A stretch of DNA of 64,000 nt, from contig PMLV01000070.1 of assembly GCA_003160635.1 (NCBI GenBank), forward strand, positions 82,878 through 146,877. The letters run 5' to 3'. Shown piece after piece: positions 1 through 9,398 of the stretch. The first letter of the stretch is position 1. Each line of letters starts with the position of its first letter. The translations under genes were made by a program, and so were the position numbers. Under the pieces are notes generated by a model. That model saw nothing but the letters and a program-made list of their open reading frames with translations, ran no database searches and was not told the DNA's origin. The stretch is from Acidimicrobiaceae bacterium. Its GTDB lineage: Bacteria; Actinomycetota; Acidimicrobiia; Acidimicrobiales; RAAP-2.

Positions 1-321
1 CTGTGCTCGCACGAGATGATCCACGTCCAGCCGGCACGCCAGGCGGAGTACCTGCGCCTGGCTGAAGAGATGTGGTTCCGCCGTGTGGCCGAGCCGGCGG
101 GCCGATCGATTGTCGGCCTGTACTGGTCACCCTGGAAGAACACGAGGGCCATCTGTATCTGGGGGCAGGGGGAGGAGTGGGAGAACGTGAATCCATTCGG
201 GAAGGAGGAGGCGTGGGTGGCCGACACGGACTTCGAGATCTGGCAGACGCTCGGTCGAGAGATCAGAACCGACTGGGATGACCGCTTCCTCGTGCCGACC
301 TCTTTCTCGACGGTGCACTGA
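1..321 (+). CDS. NIPSNAP-like small protein, 5' end cut by window edge
   Basis: The frame is open from the first base, so this is the C-terminal part of a gene that begins to the left. An internal ATG at 16 is preceded in frame by residues LCSHE, and 'HEMIHVQPARQAEYL' is typical of the first strand and helix of NIPSNAP or dimeric alpha/beta-barrel proteins. Tryptophans are frequent (WSPWKN, EEWENVNPF), as in that fold. Its exact role is unknown; such proteins often sit in catabolic operons. The stop (319-321) is 1 base before the next gene's likely GTG start, so the two are probably co-transcribed. Confidence 0.6.
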   Translation: MCSHEMIHVQPARQAEYLRLAEEMWFRRVAEPAGRSIVGLYWSPWKNTRAICIWGQGEEWENVNPFGKEEAWVADTDFEIWQTLGREIRTDWDDRFLVPTSFSTVH

Positions 322-322
322 C

Positions 323-790
323 GTGGGCGTGACGTTCGATGAGGACGAGCTATGGAATTTCCTCAATGACACCCATACGGGAATTCTGACGACGCTGCGC
401 GCTGACGGGTGGCCCCTCGCCCTGCCCGTCTGGTTCGTGACCGCCGACCACCGCATCTACGTGCGGACTCCGGCGCGGACACGGAAGGTGGCGCATGTGC
501 GTCGCGATCCACGCGTGTGCTTCACCGCTGAAGCCGGCGTCACGTGGGGCGAGTTGCGGGCGGTCGTGCTCACCGGTCACGCCCACGTCCTGCCGGAGGG
601 AGACGAGCGGGATCGCGTCTTCGGGCTCATCTCGGCGAAGTACAAGGGCTTCGGCCTCCCGGTCGACGAGGTTCCCGCGGCCACCATCCGGCACTACGAC
701 ACCGAGTCCACGGTCCTCCGGGTCGACCCCGATCCGCACACCGTGAGCTGGGACAATCGCAAACTGCGGCGCCGATCCGAGGGACCCTGA
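323..790 (+). CDS. Pyridoxamine 5'-phosphate oxidase-like flavin/F420-binding protein
   Basis: The protein is about 155 residues. It has the split-barrel pattern of the PNPOx-like / FDOR superfamily: 'GILTTLRADGWPLALPVWF' as the first strand pair, 'KVAHVRRDPRVCFTAE' as the helix and following strand, and a C-terminal 'WDNRKLRR'. Actinobacterial members bind F420, FMN or heme and reduce varied small molecules; the substrate here is not evident. The frame extends upstream to an ATG at 278, but that would overlap the preceding gene by 44 bases. GTG at 323 or 329 is more likely because the family core begins just after it. Confidence 0.75.
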   Translation: MGVTFDEDELWNFLNDTHTGILTTLRADGWPLALPVWFVTADHRIYVRTPARTRKVAHVRRDPRVCFTAEAGVTWGELRAVVLTGHAHVLPEGDERDRVFGLISAKYKGFGLPVDEVPAATIRHYDTESTVLRVDPDPHTVSWDNRKLRRRSEGP

Positions 791-848
791 ACGGCCTAGC
801 CGGGTCGAGGAGCGCCTCCCCAGGGTGCTCGCACCGGCCCTTGCTGCC

Positions 849-878
849 TTGACGTGCTTCAGGTGCTCTCAGTATAAT
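849..878 (+). promoter_or_regulatory. Consensus-like sigma-70-type promoter
   Basis: TTGACG (849-854) and a perfect TATAAT (873-878) are separated by 18 bases, about 35 bases before the GTG/ATG region of the flavin monooxygenase gene at 913. The predicted transcript start, near 885, gives a short leader. This is one of the best promoter matches in an otherwise GC-rich window and would drive the gene at 913 and perhaps the SDR at 2293. Confidence 0.7.
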
Positions 879-912
879 GATGTAAAAGATCACTTGTCTG
901 GGGCGAACATCC

Positions 913-2160
913 ATGAGGTTCGGGGTATTTTTCGAAGTTCAGCTTCCGCGGCCGTGGGACGAGACATCCGAAGAGCGCGCCTTTGCCGAAGCCCTCGAGC
1001 AGGCGGTATTGGCGGACAAACTGGGAATCCAGTACATGTGGGCGACGGAGCACCATTTCTTGGAGGAGTACGCACACTCTTCGGCGCCAGAGGTGTTCCT
1101 GGCCGCGGCCTCGGCGTTGACGACGAACATCCGCATCGGTCACGGCATCAGGCTCATGCCACCGAAGTACAACCATCCGGCCCGGGTGGCCGAGGCTCTG
1201 GCCACGCTCGATCTGATCAGCCACGGCCGCGTCGAATGGGGCGTCGGCTCGTCGAGCTCCGCCGCGGAGATCCTCGGGTTCGAGTTCGATCCGCACGACA
1301 AAGAGGCGATGGCCGATGAAGCCACCCGGGAAGTGGCAAAGATGCTCTGCACAAGTCCCTACCCGGGGTACTCGGGCGAGTTCTTCTCCATGCCTGCCCG
1401 CAACATCGTGCCCAAGCCCGCCCAAAAACCGCATCCGCCACTGTGGACCGCCTGCTCGAAGCGGGCCACCATCCTCCGCGCGGCCGAACAGGGGATCGGT
1501 GCACTGACGTTCAGCTTTGTGAACCCGTTGGAAGCCAAAGGATGGGTTGAGGACTATCACCGGACATTTGAAGCGGAGTGCCAGCCCATCGGCCAAGACG
1601 TGAACCCCCGCATTGCCATGGTCACCGGGTTCGGGTGCCACGAGGATCCTGCGGTGGCTCGGCAACGATTCAAGGGTGGACAAGACTTCTTCGGCTTCGC
1701 CCTGGCCTACTACTATGGAAACGGCAGGCACGTCCCGGGCCTCGACGACATCTGGAAGAAGTTCATCGAGTCAGGTGACGAGGGCGACACCGGCTACGGC
1801 GACGCCACACCCTTCAGCAATCCCGCCGACCTGCGCGAGCGCTACAAGATCTACGAAGACGCCGGGGTGGACCAGGTCGTGTTGCTCCCCCAGGCCGGCC
1901 GCAACCGCCATGAGGACATCTGTGAGGCGCTCGAGCTCTTCGGCACGACCATCCTGCCCGAGTTCATCGAGCGGGATGAAGAGGCGGAGAAGCGGCGTTC
2001 CGTCCGTCTGGCACCGGCCATCGAAAAGGCGCGGCGCCGCATCGCCGACCCGGCGGGGACACAAGCCCCCGACCCCATCGAAGCCTTCGGCCTGCGGAGC
2101 AAGCGTGCCGCCAGTGAGCTCTCGGTCCTTCTCCAAAAGACCAAGGCGGAGGACGTGTAA
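913..2160 (+). CDS. Luciferase-like flavin-dependent monooxygenase (LLM class)
   Basis: The 415-residue protein begins 'MRFGVFFEVQLPRPW', the first TIM-barrel strand of bacterial luciferase-like oxidoreductases. It carries the family's 'ATEHHF', 'RIGHGI', 'EALATLDLISHGR' and 'PPLWTACS' segments. Such enzymes use reduced flavin (FMNH2 or F420H2) and often O2 to oxidise alkanes, ketones or other substrates. It is a paralog of the enzyme at 32623-33804, sharing the start, the 'TEHHF.EEYAHSSAPEVFL' block and 'NR/KNTHEDICE.LELF' near the C-terminus. It has about 20 extra residues at the C-terminus. A strong promoter lies 35 bases upstream. The substrate is unknown. Confidence 0.88.
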   Translation: MRFGVFFEVQLPRPWDETSEERAFAEALEQAVLADKLGIQYMWATEHHFLEEYAHSSAPEVFLAAASALTTNIRIGHGIRLMPPKYNHPARVAEALATLDLISHGRVEWGVGSSSSAAEILGFEFDPHDKEAMADEATREVAKMLCTSPYPGYSGEFFSMPARNIVPKPAQKPHPPLWTACSKRATILRAAEQGIGALTFSFVNPLEAKGWVEDYHRTFEAECQPIGQDVNPRIAMVTGFGCHEDPAVARQRFKGGQDFFGFALAYYYGNGRHVPGLDDIWKKFIESGDEGDTGYGDATPFSNPADLRERYKIYEDAGVDQVVLLPQAGRNRHEDICEALELFGTTILPEFIERDEEAEKRRSVRLAPAIEKARRRIADPAGTQAPDPIEAFGLRSKRAASELSVLLQKTKAEDV

Positions 2161-2292
2161 GGGGACGTGTAATACGGTGGCCAGTCGCAGATGAAGATGC
2201 AACATGGTGAAGAGATTGTGGTTCCTCGCAGTTGTTTCAACGAAATGATGCCCGGCACAGGGCGGCACACGAGAGATGGGGGTTAGATCGAT

Positions 2293-3102
2293 ATGGCCGT
2301 GCTAGACGACAAAGTGGCTGTGGTCACTGGGGGAGCACTGGGAATCGGTGGCGCAATTTCGCAAAAGTTCGCCGCCGAAGGAGCCCGTGTCGCGGTGTGG
2401 GACATCGACGAAGAAGCCTCGGCGAACATGGTGGCCAAAATTGAAGCTGCCGGTGGGACATGCATCGCCATTCGCGCCGATGTGGCGGACCGAACAGAAG
2501 CAGCATCCGCCCTCGCGCAGACCCTCGATGCGTTCGGGCAGGTAGACATCCACGTGAACAACGTGGGCATCTTCAATGGCTTCTGGCGGTTCCTCGATAT
2601 TCCCGAGGACGCATGGAATGACATGATGAGAGTCAACCTTGGATCGCCGTTCATCTGCTCGCAGCTAGTCGGGCGGCACATGGTCGAAAAGAAGATCGAA
2701 GGACGGATTATCAACATCGGTTCGGTCGATGGCGAGATCCCCTATCAAGACTTCGCTCACTACGCCGTGTCGAAAGCAGCGATGCGTCTACTTTCTCAGG
2801 CGATGGCTCTCTCGCTGGCAGAGCACCAGATCACGGTGAACGAGATCGCCCCGGGATTCATCCTCACCGAGCTCTCGAAATTCGTCATTGAGGCGCCGCC
2901 GTTCCAGAGCCGGGTGAAGTCGTTTGCCCCACTGGGGAGGGCGGGCACGACGGAGGAAGTCGCTGACGCGGCTCTCTATCTGGCCAGCCCACAGGCCAGC
3001 TACGTCACCGGTGCAATCCTCACCATCGATGGAGGAAGTGTCATCGCCGGGCGTAGCTACATCCAACACCAGTACCTCATAGAGGACGGGATGCTTCCCT
3101 GA
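2293..3102 (+). CDS. Short-chain dehydrogenase/reductase (FabG-like)
   Basis: This 269-residue classical SDR has the NAD(P) glycine motif 'TGGALGIGG' near residue 12, 'NNVG' near residue 90, catalytic Ser in 'NIGSVDG' and 'YAVSK' for Tyr/Lys. It would interconvert a hydroxyl and a keto group, most likely on an acyl-CoA or alicyclic intermediate given its neighbours. It lies 132 bases after the flavin monooxygenase on the same strand and converges with the CoA-transferase at 3119. The 'NNVG' variant (usually NNAG) is mild. The Shine-Dalgarno is weak, and ATG 2293 is chosen because it leads straight into the Rossmann strand. Confidence 0.88.
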   Translation: MAVLDDKVAVVTGGALGIGGAISQKFAAEGARVAVWDIDEEASANMVAKIEAAGGTCIAIRADVADRTEAASALAQTLDAFGQVDIHVNNVGIFNGFWRFLDIPEDAWNDMMRVNLGSPFICSQLVGRHMVEKKIEGRIINIGSVDGEIPYQDFAHYAVSKAAMRLLSQAMALSLAEHQITVNEIAPGFILTELSKFVIEAPPFQSRVKSFAPLGRAGTTEEVADAALYLASPQASYVTGAILTIDGGSVIAGRSYIQHQYLIEDGMLP

Positions 3103-3118
3103 CGCGTCGGATCCGCCG

Positions 3119-5539
3119 TTAGGCCTGAGCTATTCCGGGTCGATCGCTTACTGCGCCGGTCGAGAGGAGCGCAGCCATCTGCGCCGTTGAACATCCGAGT
3201 TCTTCGACGAGGACCTCGTGATTGTGTTGCGCGAAGGCCGGTGCCGCACGTGCAAACCAACCATCGAGCTTCGTCGTGAGTTTGAAGGGAAGTCCGGGAT
3301 ACAGGAGAGGTCCAGCGACGGCGTGGTCGAGTTTCTCGAAGAATCCTCTCGCCAGAAGCTGCTCGTGCCGATCGATGTAGGGGGGCGTGATGACCACGCC
3401 CACCGGCACGCTGGCCGCGATCAACTCGTCGCGGGCAGCGGTCGCCGACATCGTCTCGACGAGATGGTGCACCGCGACGTCAATCTGGTCGTGGATCTCG
3501 CGTCGTCGAGCTACGTCGTCGAGGGCCGGATCAGCTGCCCATTCCGGGCTGCCCAGCCACGTGCGCAACGCGTGCCAGTGCGCGGCCGACTCGACACTGA
3601 TGGCGAGCCATTGTCCGTCAGCGCATTCGTAGACACCCTGAGGCGCCAACACGGGACTGCGATTGCCGCAGCGGGGGACCCCGAGTCCGGTTGCTCCCAG
3701 TTCGACGACTACCTCAGCGGCGACGTTCAGTGCCGCCTCTATGAGTGGGGCCTCGACTAGTGAGCCCGAGCCTGATCGTTCGCGCTGGGCGAGCGCAACG
3801 AGCGCGGCGAAGCAGGCGTGCAGGCCACCGAGGGGGTCACAGGGCGCCCGCGGCATGGTGGGAGCGCCGTCAACGAAGCCGGTGACCGCGGCAAACCCGC
3901 ATAGTTGCTCCATCGTCTGTGTGAACCCACCCCTCTCGCGCCATGGGCCGTCAAGCCCGAATGCCGGCATGCGCAGATAGATGGCTCGGGGATTCCTCCG
4001 TGAGATTTCGTCAGCGGTCACCCCGAAGGAGTCGAATACCTTCGGGGTGAAGTTCTCCACAATCACATCAGCACCCTCAATGAGTTGCCACGCCAGGGCA
4101 AGTCCCGACTCTTGCCGCAGGTCGATGGCGACCCCCCGCTTGCCCGCGTTTGCTCCGTGGTAGAGCCAGCTGTATTCCCACCAGTTGTCGGCGGGAGCCG
4201 TCCGCGTGGTGGCCGCCAAGCGAATCGGATCGGGCCGGCTCCCACTTTCCACCCGGATCACGTCGGCTCCGAGCGCGGCAAAGATACATCCGACGAGCGG
4301 CCCCGCCCAGAGCGCGCTGAAATCGATCACACGAAGTCCGGCGAGTGGTCCCGTGGCGTTCGCCGCCCTCGTCTCGGATTGCTCCGCGCGAGGGGGCCAA
4401 TCTTCTAGGGACTCGAGGGGTGATGTTGATCCGAGCGCCGGTGACGGTTCGAAGGGACGGGCTGTAACTCCGGTGATCTTGTAGGGGGGACGAGGCTGCA
4501 CGAAGTCGCCCCCAGGGTGGTCGACAAAGATGCCCCGTTCCCGCACGTGATCGAAGGTGGGAATGGTCGCACCGTCCCCGAGTGGCGCCGCAGGTATGCG
4601 GTTCTCTGCTGCGAGGGCGAGTATCTCGTCAGCGGTGTGCTTCCTGGTCCAGTCCGTGATGACGCCCGCGACTTCGGTTCTCCGCTTCCATCGCGTGAGG
4701 ATGTTGGCCAGCCCAGGGTCGTCTGCCAGGTCGGCGCGACCCATGAGGGTACTGAAGCTCTTCCATTGGTCCCCGGTCACCGTCGTGAGGCCGACCCACC
4801 CATCCGATGTCGGTTCGATAGCGGGTAGTTCGTTGGTGCGCTCGAAGGCAGCGGCGAACGCGTCGGGATCATCGCTGAGTTGCGCGTGGAGGGACTCATA
4901 GACGTTGAAGGAGACCGACATGCATTCGAGAATGGAGACGTCGACGAATTCACCCTGCCCGGTCTGACGTGCACGCCGGATGAGGGCAAGAGTGGCGACC
5001 GCGGCGAAGGACCCGGCGATCCATTCGCCCACCCGCCCACCCGTCGAGAGGGGAGGGTTCTCCGGCAGCGCACGAGACCCTGTGGAGCCGCACTCCGCCT
5101 GGAGGATGAATTCGTTCGCCGGCCTCCTGCTCCACGGCCCGCCGTATCCATAGGGTGAGATCGATACGTCGATGACGGCCGGGTTTCTCTGTGCGATGTC
5201 TTCGTAGCCGAGCCCGAGTGCCTCCAGGGTCCCCGGAAGTGCCGACGTGACCACGACGTCGGCGCGGGACGCGAGCTCGAGGATGAAGCGCCGATCCTCG
5301 GGCGATTGCACGTCAGCCGTGACGCTCTTCTTGGAGGTGTGCAGAAAGCGGAAGAGCGCACTGCCGAGTGGACCCGTCGGTGCGCCGGTGGCCGACCATG
5401 TACGAAGCGGGTCCCCGTGAGGGATCTCGACCTTGACGCATTCAGCCCCGGCGTCTACGAGAAGTTTCGTGCAATATGCCCCGGCAATTCCCTCTGAAAG
5501 ATCGAGAACTCGTAGGGTCGAGAGAACGTACGGCTCCAT
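3119..5539 (-). CDS. Double-length class III (CaiB/BaiF) CoA-transferase
   Basis: The 806-residue protein is two fused CaiB/BaiF domains, joined around residue 390. Each begins with the family's first strand ('LRVLDLSEGIAGAYCTKLLVDAGAECVKVE'-like and 'LRVIDFSALWAGPLVGC'-like). The second half has the catalytic-type aspartate in 'CDPLGG' (about residue 568), while the first half has Glu in the matching place ('GRVGEW'). Class III enzymes move CoA between carboxylic acids through an aspartyl-CoA anhydride. ATG 5539 is chosen because it gives the same length as the paralog at 11549; an upstream ATG at 5575 is possible. It diverges from the racemase at 5598 with under 60 bases between. Mycobacterial double-length relatives exist (Rv1866 type). 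Confidence 0.85.
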   Translation of the reverse strand: MEPYVLSTLRVLDLSEGIAGAYCTKLLVDAGAECVKVEIPHGDPLRTWSATGAPTGPLGSALFRFLHTSKKSVTADVQSPEDRRFILELASRADVVVTSALPGTLEALGLGYEDIAQRNPAVIDVSISPYGYGGPWSRRPANEFILQAECGSTGSRALPENPPLSTGGRVGEWIAGSFAAVATLALIRRARQTGQGEFVDVSILECMSVSFNVYESLHAQLSDDPDAFAAAFERTNELPAIEPTSDGWVGLTTVTGDQWKSFSTLMGRADLADDPGLANILTRWKRRTEVAGVITDWTRKHTADEILALAAENRIPAAPLGDGATIPTFDHVRERGIFVDHPGGDFVQPRPPYKITGVTARPFEPSPALGSTSPLESLEDWPPRAEQSETRAANATGPLAGLRVIDFSALWAGPLVGCIFAALGADVIRVESGSRPDPIRLAATTRTAPADNWWEYSWLYHGANAGKRGVAIDLRQESGLALAWQLIEGADVIVENFTPKVFDSFGVTADEISRRNPRAIYLRMPAFGLDGPWRERGGFTQTMEQLCGFAAVTGFVDGAPTMPRAPCDPLGGLHACFAALVALAQRERSGSGSLVEAPLIEAALNVAAEVVVELGATGLGVPRCGNRSPVLAPQGVYECADGQWLAISVESAAHWHALRTWLGSPEWAADPALDDVARRREIHDQIDVAVHHLVETMSATAARDELIAASVPVGVVITPPYIDRHEQLLARGFFEKLDHAVAGPLLYPGLPFKLTTKLDGWFARAAPAFAQHNHEVLVEELGCSTAQMAALLSTGAVSDRPGIAQA

Positions 5540-5597
5540 TGTCGGGACATTAGCCCCGTTCCGCTCGAGGTACATGGGCTGAAGTTAAGCTTCCTCC

Positions 5598-6776
5598 GTG
5601 TCAGCCACGAAGGAGCGTCGGGGCCCGCTCGAGGGAATTCGAGTCGTTGAGGTTGGATCGATCGGACCGGGTCCATTTTGCGCCATGCTGCTCGCGGACC
5701 TGGGGGCTGACGTCATCAGGCTCGACCGTCCGAACGAGATCGGTCCTCTCACGGACGAGATCATCGGCAACGAGGTCCTGCACCGGAGCCGGCGATCCGT
5801 CGCCATCGACTTGAAACATGCTGGCGCAGTTGAGCTCGTCATGGAGCTCGTTGATAGGGCAGACGTCCTGATCGAGGGATTTCGCCCAGGTGTTGTGGAT
5901 CGCCTCGGTATCGGGCCCGACGCCGTTCATCGGCGAAATCCACGCCTGATCTACGGCCGCATGACCGGTTGGGGAGAGGACGGCCCGCTGGCACAACGCG
6001 CCGGACACGACATCAATTACCTCGCAATTTCCGGAGTTCTCGGAGGGCTAGGCCCCGGAGACGGCCCGCCGGCGCCCCCGCTGAACCTTGTCGGAGATTA
6101 CGGCGGTGGAGGTATGTTGCTGGCCCTCGGAATCGTCGCGGCGCTCGTGAGTCGGAGTGTGACGGGCCGCGGCCAGACGGTCGACGCCGCCATGGTGGAC
6201 GGTGCGGCACTCTTGATGGGCCCCAACCTTCCCTATTTCAAGACCGGAGCGTGGGGCGAACGGGGTGAGGGCATCATCGACGGCGGCGCGCCTTACTACC
6301 GGGTCTATGAAACTGCTGATGGGCGCCAGATTGCGTTCGGGGCGATGGAGCCCCCCTTCTACCAACAGATGCTGCAGGGACTGGGCTTCGATGACGTCGA
6401 TGTCTCGCAACAGGACGACCGCACGCGGTGGCCCGCTCTTCGCAATCGAATCGCGGAGACCATCAAGGGCCGGACCCGAGATCAATGGGAGGAACACTTT
6501 GCGGCATTCGAGGCCTGCTTTTCGCCCGTCCTCGACCCGCTGGAGAGCCCCGACCACGCCCACAGCCGTGACCGCGGTTCGTTCGTAGAGGTCGGAGGTG
6601 TTCCGCAGCCGGTGCCGGCTCCGCGCTTTACCGACACGCCGTGCCCAGCTCCTCGGCGAGCCTGTCGGCCCGGAGAGCACACTGCGTCGGCACTGTTGGA
6701 CTGGGGCGTTCCGAGTGCATTGATTGCCGATGCGATGCAGGACGGGCTCCTATGGAAAGTTCCGGTTCCGGCATAA
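5598..6776 (+). CDS. mcr: Alpha-methylacyl-CoA racemase
   Basis: This 392-residue class III CoA-transferase-fold enzyme keeps the racemase residues rather than the transferase pattern. His137 is in 'AGHDINY', Asp167 in 'VGDYGGGG' and Glu251 in 'GAMEPPFY'. The 30- and 84-residue spacings match the His126/Asp156/Glu241 set known for mycobacterial MCR. It would epimerise the alpha-methyl carbon of 2-methyl-branched acyl-CoAs, a step needed before beta-oxidation of isoprenoid or sterol side chains. The start is GTG at 5598. It is the clearest substrate clue in the left part of the window. Confidence 0.88.
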   Translation: MSATKERRGPLEGIRVVEVGSIGPGPFCAMLLADLGADVIRLDRPNEIGPLTDEIIGNEVLHRSRRSVAIDLKHAGAVELVMELVDRADVLIEGFRPGVVDRLGIGPDAVHRRNPRLIYGRMTGWGEDGPLAQRAGHDINYLAISGVLGGLGPGDGPPAPPLNLVGDYGGGGMLLALGIVAALVSRSVTGRGQTVDAAMVDGAALLMGPNLPYFKTGAWGERGEGIIDGGAPYYRVYETADGRQIAFGAMEPPFYQQMLQGLGFDDVDVSQQDDRTRWPALRNRIAETIKGRTRDQWEEHFAAFEACFSPVLDPLESPDHAHSRDRGSFVEVGGVPQPVPAPRFTDTPCPAPRRACRPGEHTASALLDWGVPSALIADAMQDGLLWKVPVPA

Positions 6777-6827
6777 TCGCAGGTAGAGTGAATAACGTTC
6801 GTCGTTGCCCGCTGGGAACAGCCGGAG

Positions 6828-8069
6828 ATGACCAGGGGCCTTTGCACTGTGGGGGTGGTTGAGGTGGCAGTGGAGTACCGATCCGACCAGCTGTTGCCCG
6901 ACCCCGAACCGAGGCCTGTCGAGGTCACCATCATTTCGGTTGATGATCACCTGGTCGAGCCCCCCGACATGTTCGAGGGTCGCTTGGCAGCTCGATTCTC
7001 CCCGTATCAACCGCGAGTGGTTGAGGATGCTGAGGGCCATCAGCTGTGGGAGTTCGATGGAGGGCTCTACACGCAAGTTGGCATGAACGCTGTCGCAGGG
7101 CGTCGTCCGGAAAGTGTGTCCGTCGAACCCACACGTTTCGAGGACATGCGCCCGGGCTGTTACGACATCGATGCACGCATCAAGGACATGGACATCAATG
7201 GTGTGTGGGCATCCCTCAACTTTCCGTCACAGATCGCCGGGTTTGCCGGGAGGGTGTTTTCGGGAGCAAGAGACCCTGAGCTCGGATTGGCGGTTACCCG
7301 GGCGTGGAACGATTGGTTGTTTGATGAATGGTGGCAGCCGTATCCCGATCGGATTATTCCTTGCGGGATCACCTTCCTGACCGACCCGGAACTCGGGGCA
7401 GCTGAGATCCGTCGTAATGCGATGAGGGGATTTCGATCCGTCACATTGCCAGAACGACCGCAACGGATCGGGCTTCCGCATCTCTTCGCCGATTTCTGGG
7501 ACCCCATCATCGCCGCATGTGAGGAAACGGAGACGGTGATCAGCCTTCATGTGGGTTCCTCGGGCCAAGCGGATCTTCCTGATATTCCCCCAGGAGGAAC
7601 AATGATTGGCTTGGGGGCGACCCTGTTCGGGCAGCTGTCGCTCGGTGCCTGCGCCGAATGGCTGTGGTCTGGATTGCCGGTTCGGTTTCCTGACGTGAAG
7701 ATTGCCATGAGCGAGGGCGGCATCGGCTGGGTGGCAATGCTGCTCGATCGTCTGGACAATATCGTGACCCGGTCAGGGTACGGGCGCTATTTCGACGCCG
7801 GGGATATGACACCCGCGGACGTACTCCGCCGCAATTTCTACTTTTGTACGCTCGATGATCCTTCGACGATCGACACGCGCGAGCGTATCGGCATTGACCA
7901 CATCATGGTCGAGGTGGATTACCCCCATGGCGACTCGACGTGGCCCGATAGCCAGAAGGTCATTCGTGATGCGTGGGGTCACATTCCTGAGGGCGAACTC
8001 CGAATGCTCACGCACGAAAACGCCGCTCGACTCTTTCGCTGGCCGCTGCCTGCGGTCTGCCTTCCCTGA
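6828..8069 (+). CDS. Amidohydrolase_2 family metal-dependent hydrolase
   Basis: This protein of about 400 residues belongs to the ACMSD-like TIM-barrel amidohydrolases. It has the opening motif 'ISVDDHLVEPPDMF', where the usual HxH metal pair becomes DxH. Later are 'HVGSSG' and a C-terminal 'EVDYPHGDSTWPDS' with the Asp/His metal site. Family members are decarboxylases or C-C/C-N hydrolases of ring-derived acids; the substrate is not evident. ATG 6828 gives about 30 residues before the core, and GTG codons at 6849-6870 are alternative starts. It is paralogous to the genes at 26221 and 54446 and more distantly to 8086. It follows the racemase by 51 bases. Confidence 0.82.
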   Translation: MTRGLCTVGVVEVAVEYRSDQLLPDPEPRPVEVTIISVDDHLVEPPDMFEGRLAARFSPYQPRVVEDAEGHQLWEFDGGLYTQVGMNAVAGRRPESVSVEPTRFEDMRPGCYDIDARIKDMDINGVWASLNFPSQIAGFAGRVFSGARDPELGLAVTRAWNDWLFDEWWQPYPDRIIPCGITFLTDPELGAAEIRRNAMRGFRSVTLPERPQRIGLPHLFADFWDPIIAACEETETVISLHVGSSGQADLPDIPPGGTMIGLGATLFGQLSLGACAEWLWSGLPVRFPDVKIAMSEGGIGWVAMLLDRLDNIVTRSGYGRYFDAGDMTPADVLRRNFYFCTLDDPSTIDTRERIGIDHIMVEVDYPHGDSTWPDSQKVIRDAWGHIPEGELRMLTHENAARLFRWPLPAVCLP

Positions 8070-8085
8070 AATCCCCTGGCACCGT

Positions 8086-9336
8086 TCAAGTGGGAACGTC
8101 GATGTTGTAGACGCGTGCAGCGTTGCCGCTCAGAAGCTTCTTCCGCAATCCGTAGTCGACCTCTTCGAGGACACCCGCCATTCTCGTGAGTGGATCCGGG
8201 AACAAGCAGGTCGGGTGGGGAAAGTCGGTCTCAAACATGCAGTTGTCAAAACCCAGCCGCCGCACGCTATCGAGAAGGCCTTCGCCCTCGAACCAGAAGC
8301 AGGCAAAGATCTGCCGGCGGAAGTATTCCGAGGGATTCATGGATAACGCGTCGAGCGCATTTGGTGCCGTCTCCGTAACCTGGTAATCCAGGGCGTCAAG
8401 GGCAAAGGGAATCCAACCAACCCCGCTCTCCGACGAGACGATTTTCAAGGTGGGATGCCGCTCGAGAACGCCTGAGAAGATGAGGTTCCCGATGACGCGC
8501 GCATTGTTGAGGTAGAGCAAGGTCGAGCCGAGCGCCAATTTCCGCTCATTGTCAAGGGAAGGCCAAGAGGCCTTGCCGTACCAGGACGCCTGGGTGAGGC
8601 TCGCCCCGATGTGGAAGTTGACGGGCAGGTCGTGGGACGTGCAGGCCTCCCAGAGCGGCTCCCAGCACGGATCGCCTAAATCCGGCAATCCCTGATCCTG
8701 CGGATCTGCGTTCGTATTGACGCCCTTCAACCCGAGGGTATGAATTCGCTCGACTTCGGCAATAGCTGAGGGGACGTCCCACCAGGGCAGAAGACCCATT
8801 CCCATGATCCGTCCACCGGACTGCTCTTGGATCTCGGCCATCGCATCGTTGTAGAGCGTGGCGCAGAGATTCCGGAGTCGGAGGTCCTCGATCGAACTGA
8901 AGGCCTGTCCGCCGAAGCCGGCGAGGTTGGGGTAGACGATTTGGCCCCAAATGCCGGTGGCGTCCATCGCGGCGAGTCGGGGTTCGAGAAAGCTGGCGGC
9001 AGGGGAGATGTCGTTGATCGACCAGTCCATGAAGTCAATTCCTCGAACCTTTTCATTCGCGGCATTCACCACCCCGTAGGCGCATGCGGGTCCGAGTATC
9101 AGGGAGTCGTCGACCACCCAGACCGGACTCTCCCCAGCTTCGCTGAGAGCTTCCCCCGAAGCGAGGTTGTACGTCCCTTTGCGCATGACGACACGGGGAA
9201 CTCGATCCTTGAAGGCCTTCGGGGCCCTTGAGGTCCAGAGATCTGCAGGTTCTGTCAGGTGTGTATCTGTATCAATGACTTTGATGCCTTCGATCGCGGA
9301 TCGGCTGTCGTGTATGTCCGGGATGGTTGCAGTCAT
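8086..9336 (-). CDS. Amidohydrolase_2 family metal-dependent hydrolase
   Basis: This 416-residue enzyme has the ACMSD-like TIM-barrel pattern: 'VIDTDTHLTEP' (DxH metal motif) near residue 20, 'NFHIGAS' mid-protein, 'SSESGVGWIPF' and 'FETDFPHPTCLFPDP' at the C-terminal metal site. It belongs to the same superfamily as the gene at 6828 but a different branch, with TDTH rather than VDDH. The start is secure: AAGGAGC lies 6-7 bases before the ATG. It converges with 6828-8069 and lies 62 bases after the D-aminoacylase-like gene on the same strand, so the two are probably co-transcribed. Confidence 0.83.
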   Translation of the reverse strand: MTATIPDIHDSRSAIEGIKVIDTDTHLTEPADLWTSRAPKAFKDRVPRVVMRKGTYNLASGEALSEAGESPVWVVDDSLILGPACAYGVVNAANEKVRGIDFMDWSINDISPAASFLEPRLAAMDATGIWGQIVYPNLAGFGGQAFSSIEDLRLRNLCATLYNDAMAEIQEQSGGRIMGMGLLPWWDVPSAIAEVERIHTLGLKGVNTNADPQDQGLPDLGDPCWEPLWEACTSHDLPVNFHIGASLTQASWYGKASWPSLDNERKLALGSTLLYLNNARVIGNLIFSGVLERHPTLKIVSSESGVGWIPFALDALDYQVTETAPNALDALSMNPSEYFRRQIFACFWFEGEGLLDSVRRLGFDNCMFETDFPHPTCLFPDPLTRMAGVLEEVDYGLRKKLLSGNAARVYNIDVPT

Positions 9337-9398
9337 TGGTGCTCCTTTGTCTGTTCATGCATCAGAGGTTGTGCAGGTTCCCGGCGGGCGAATGGGCC

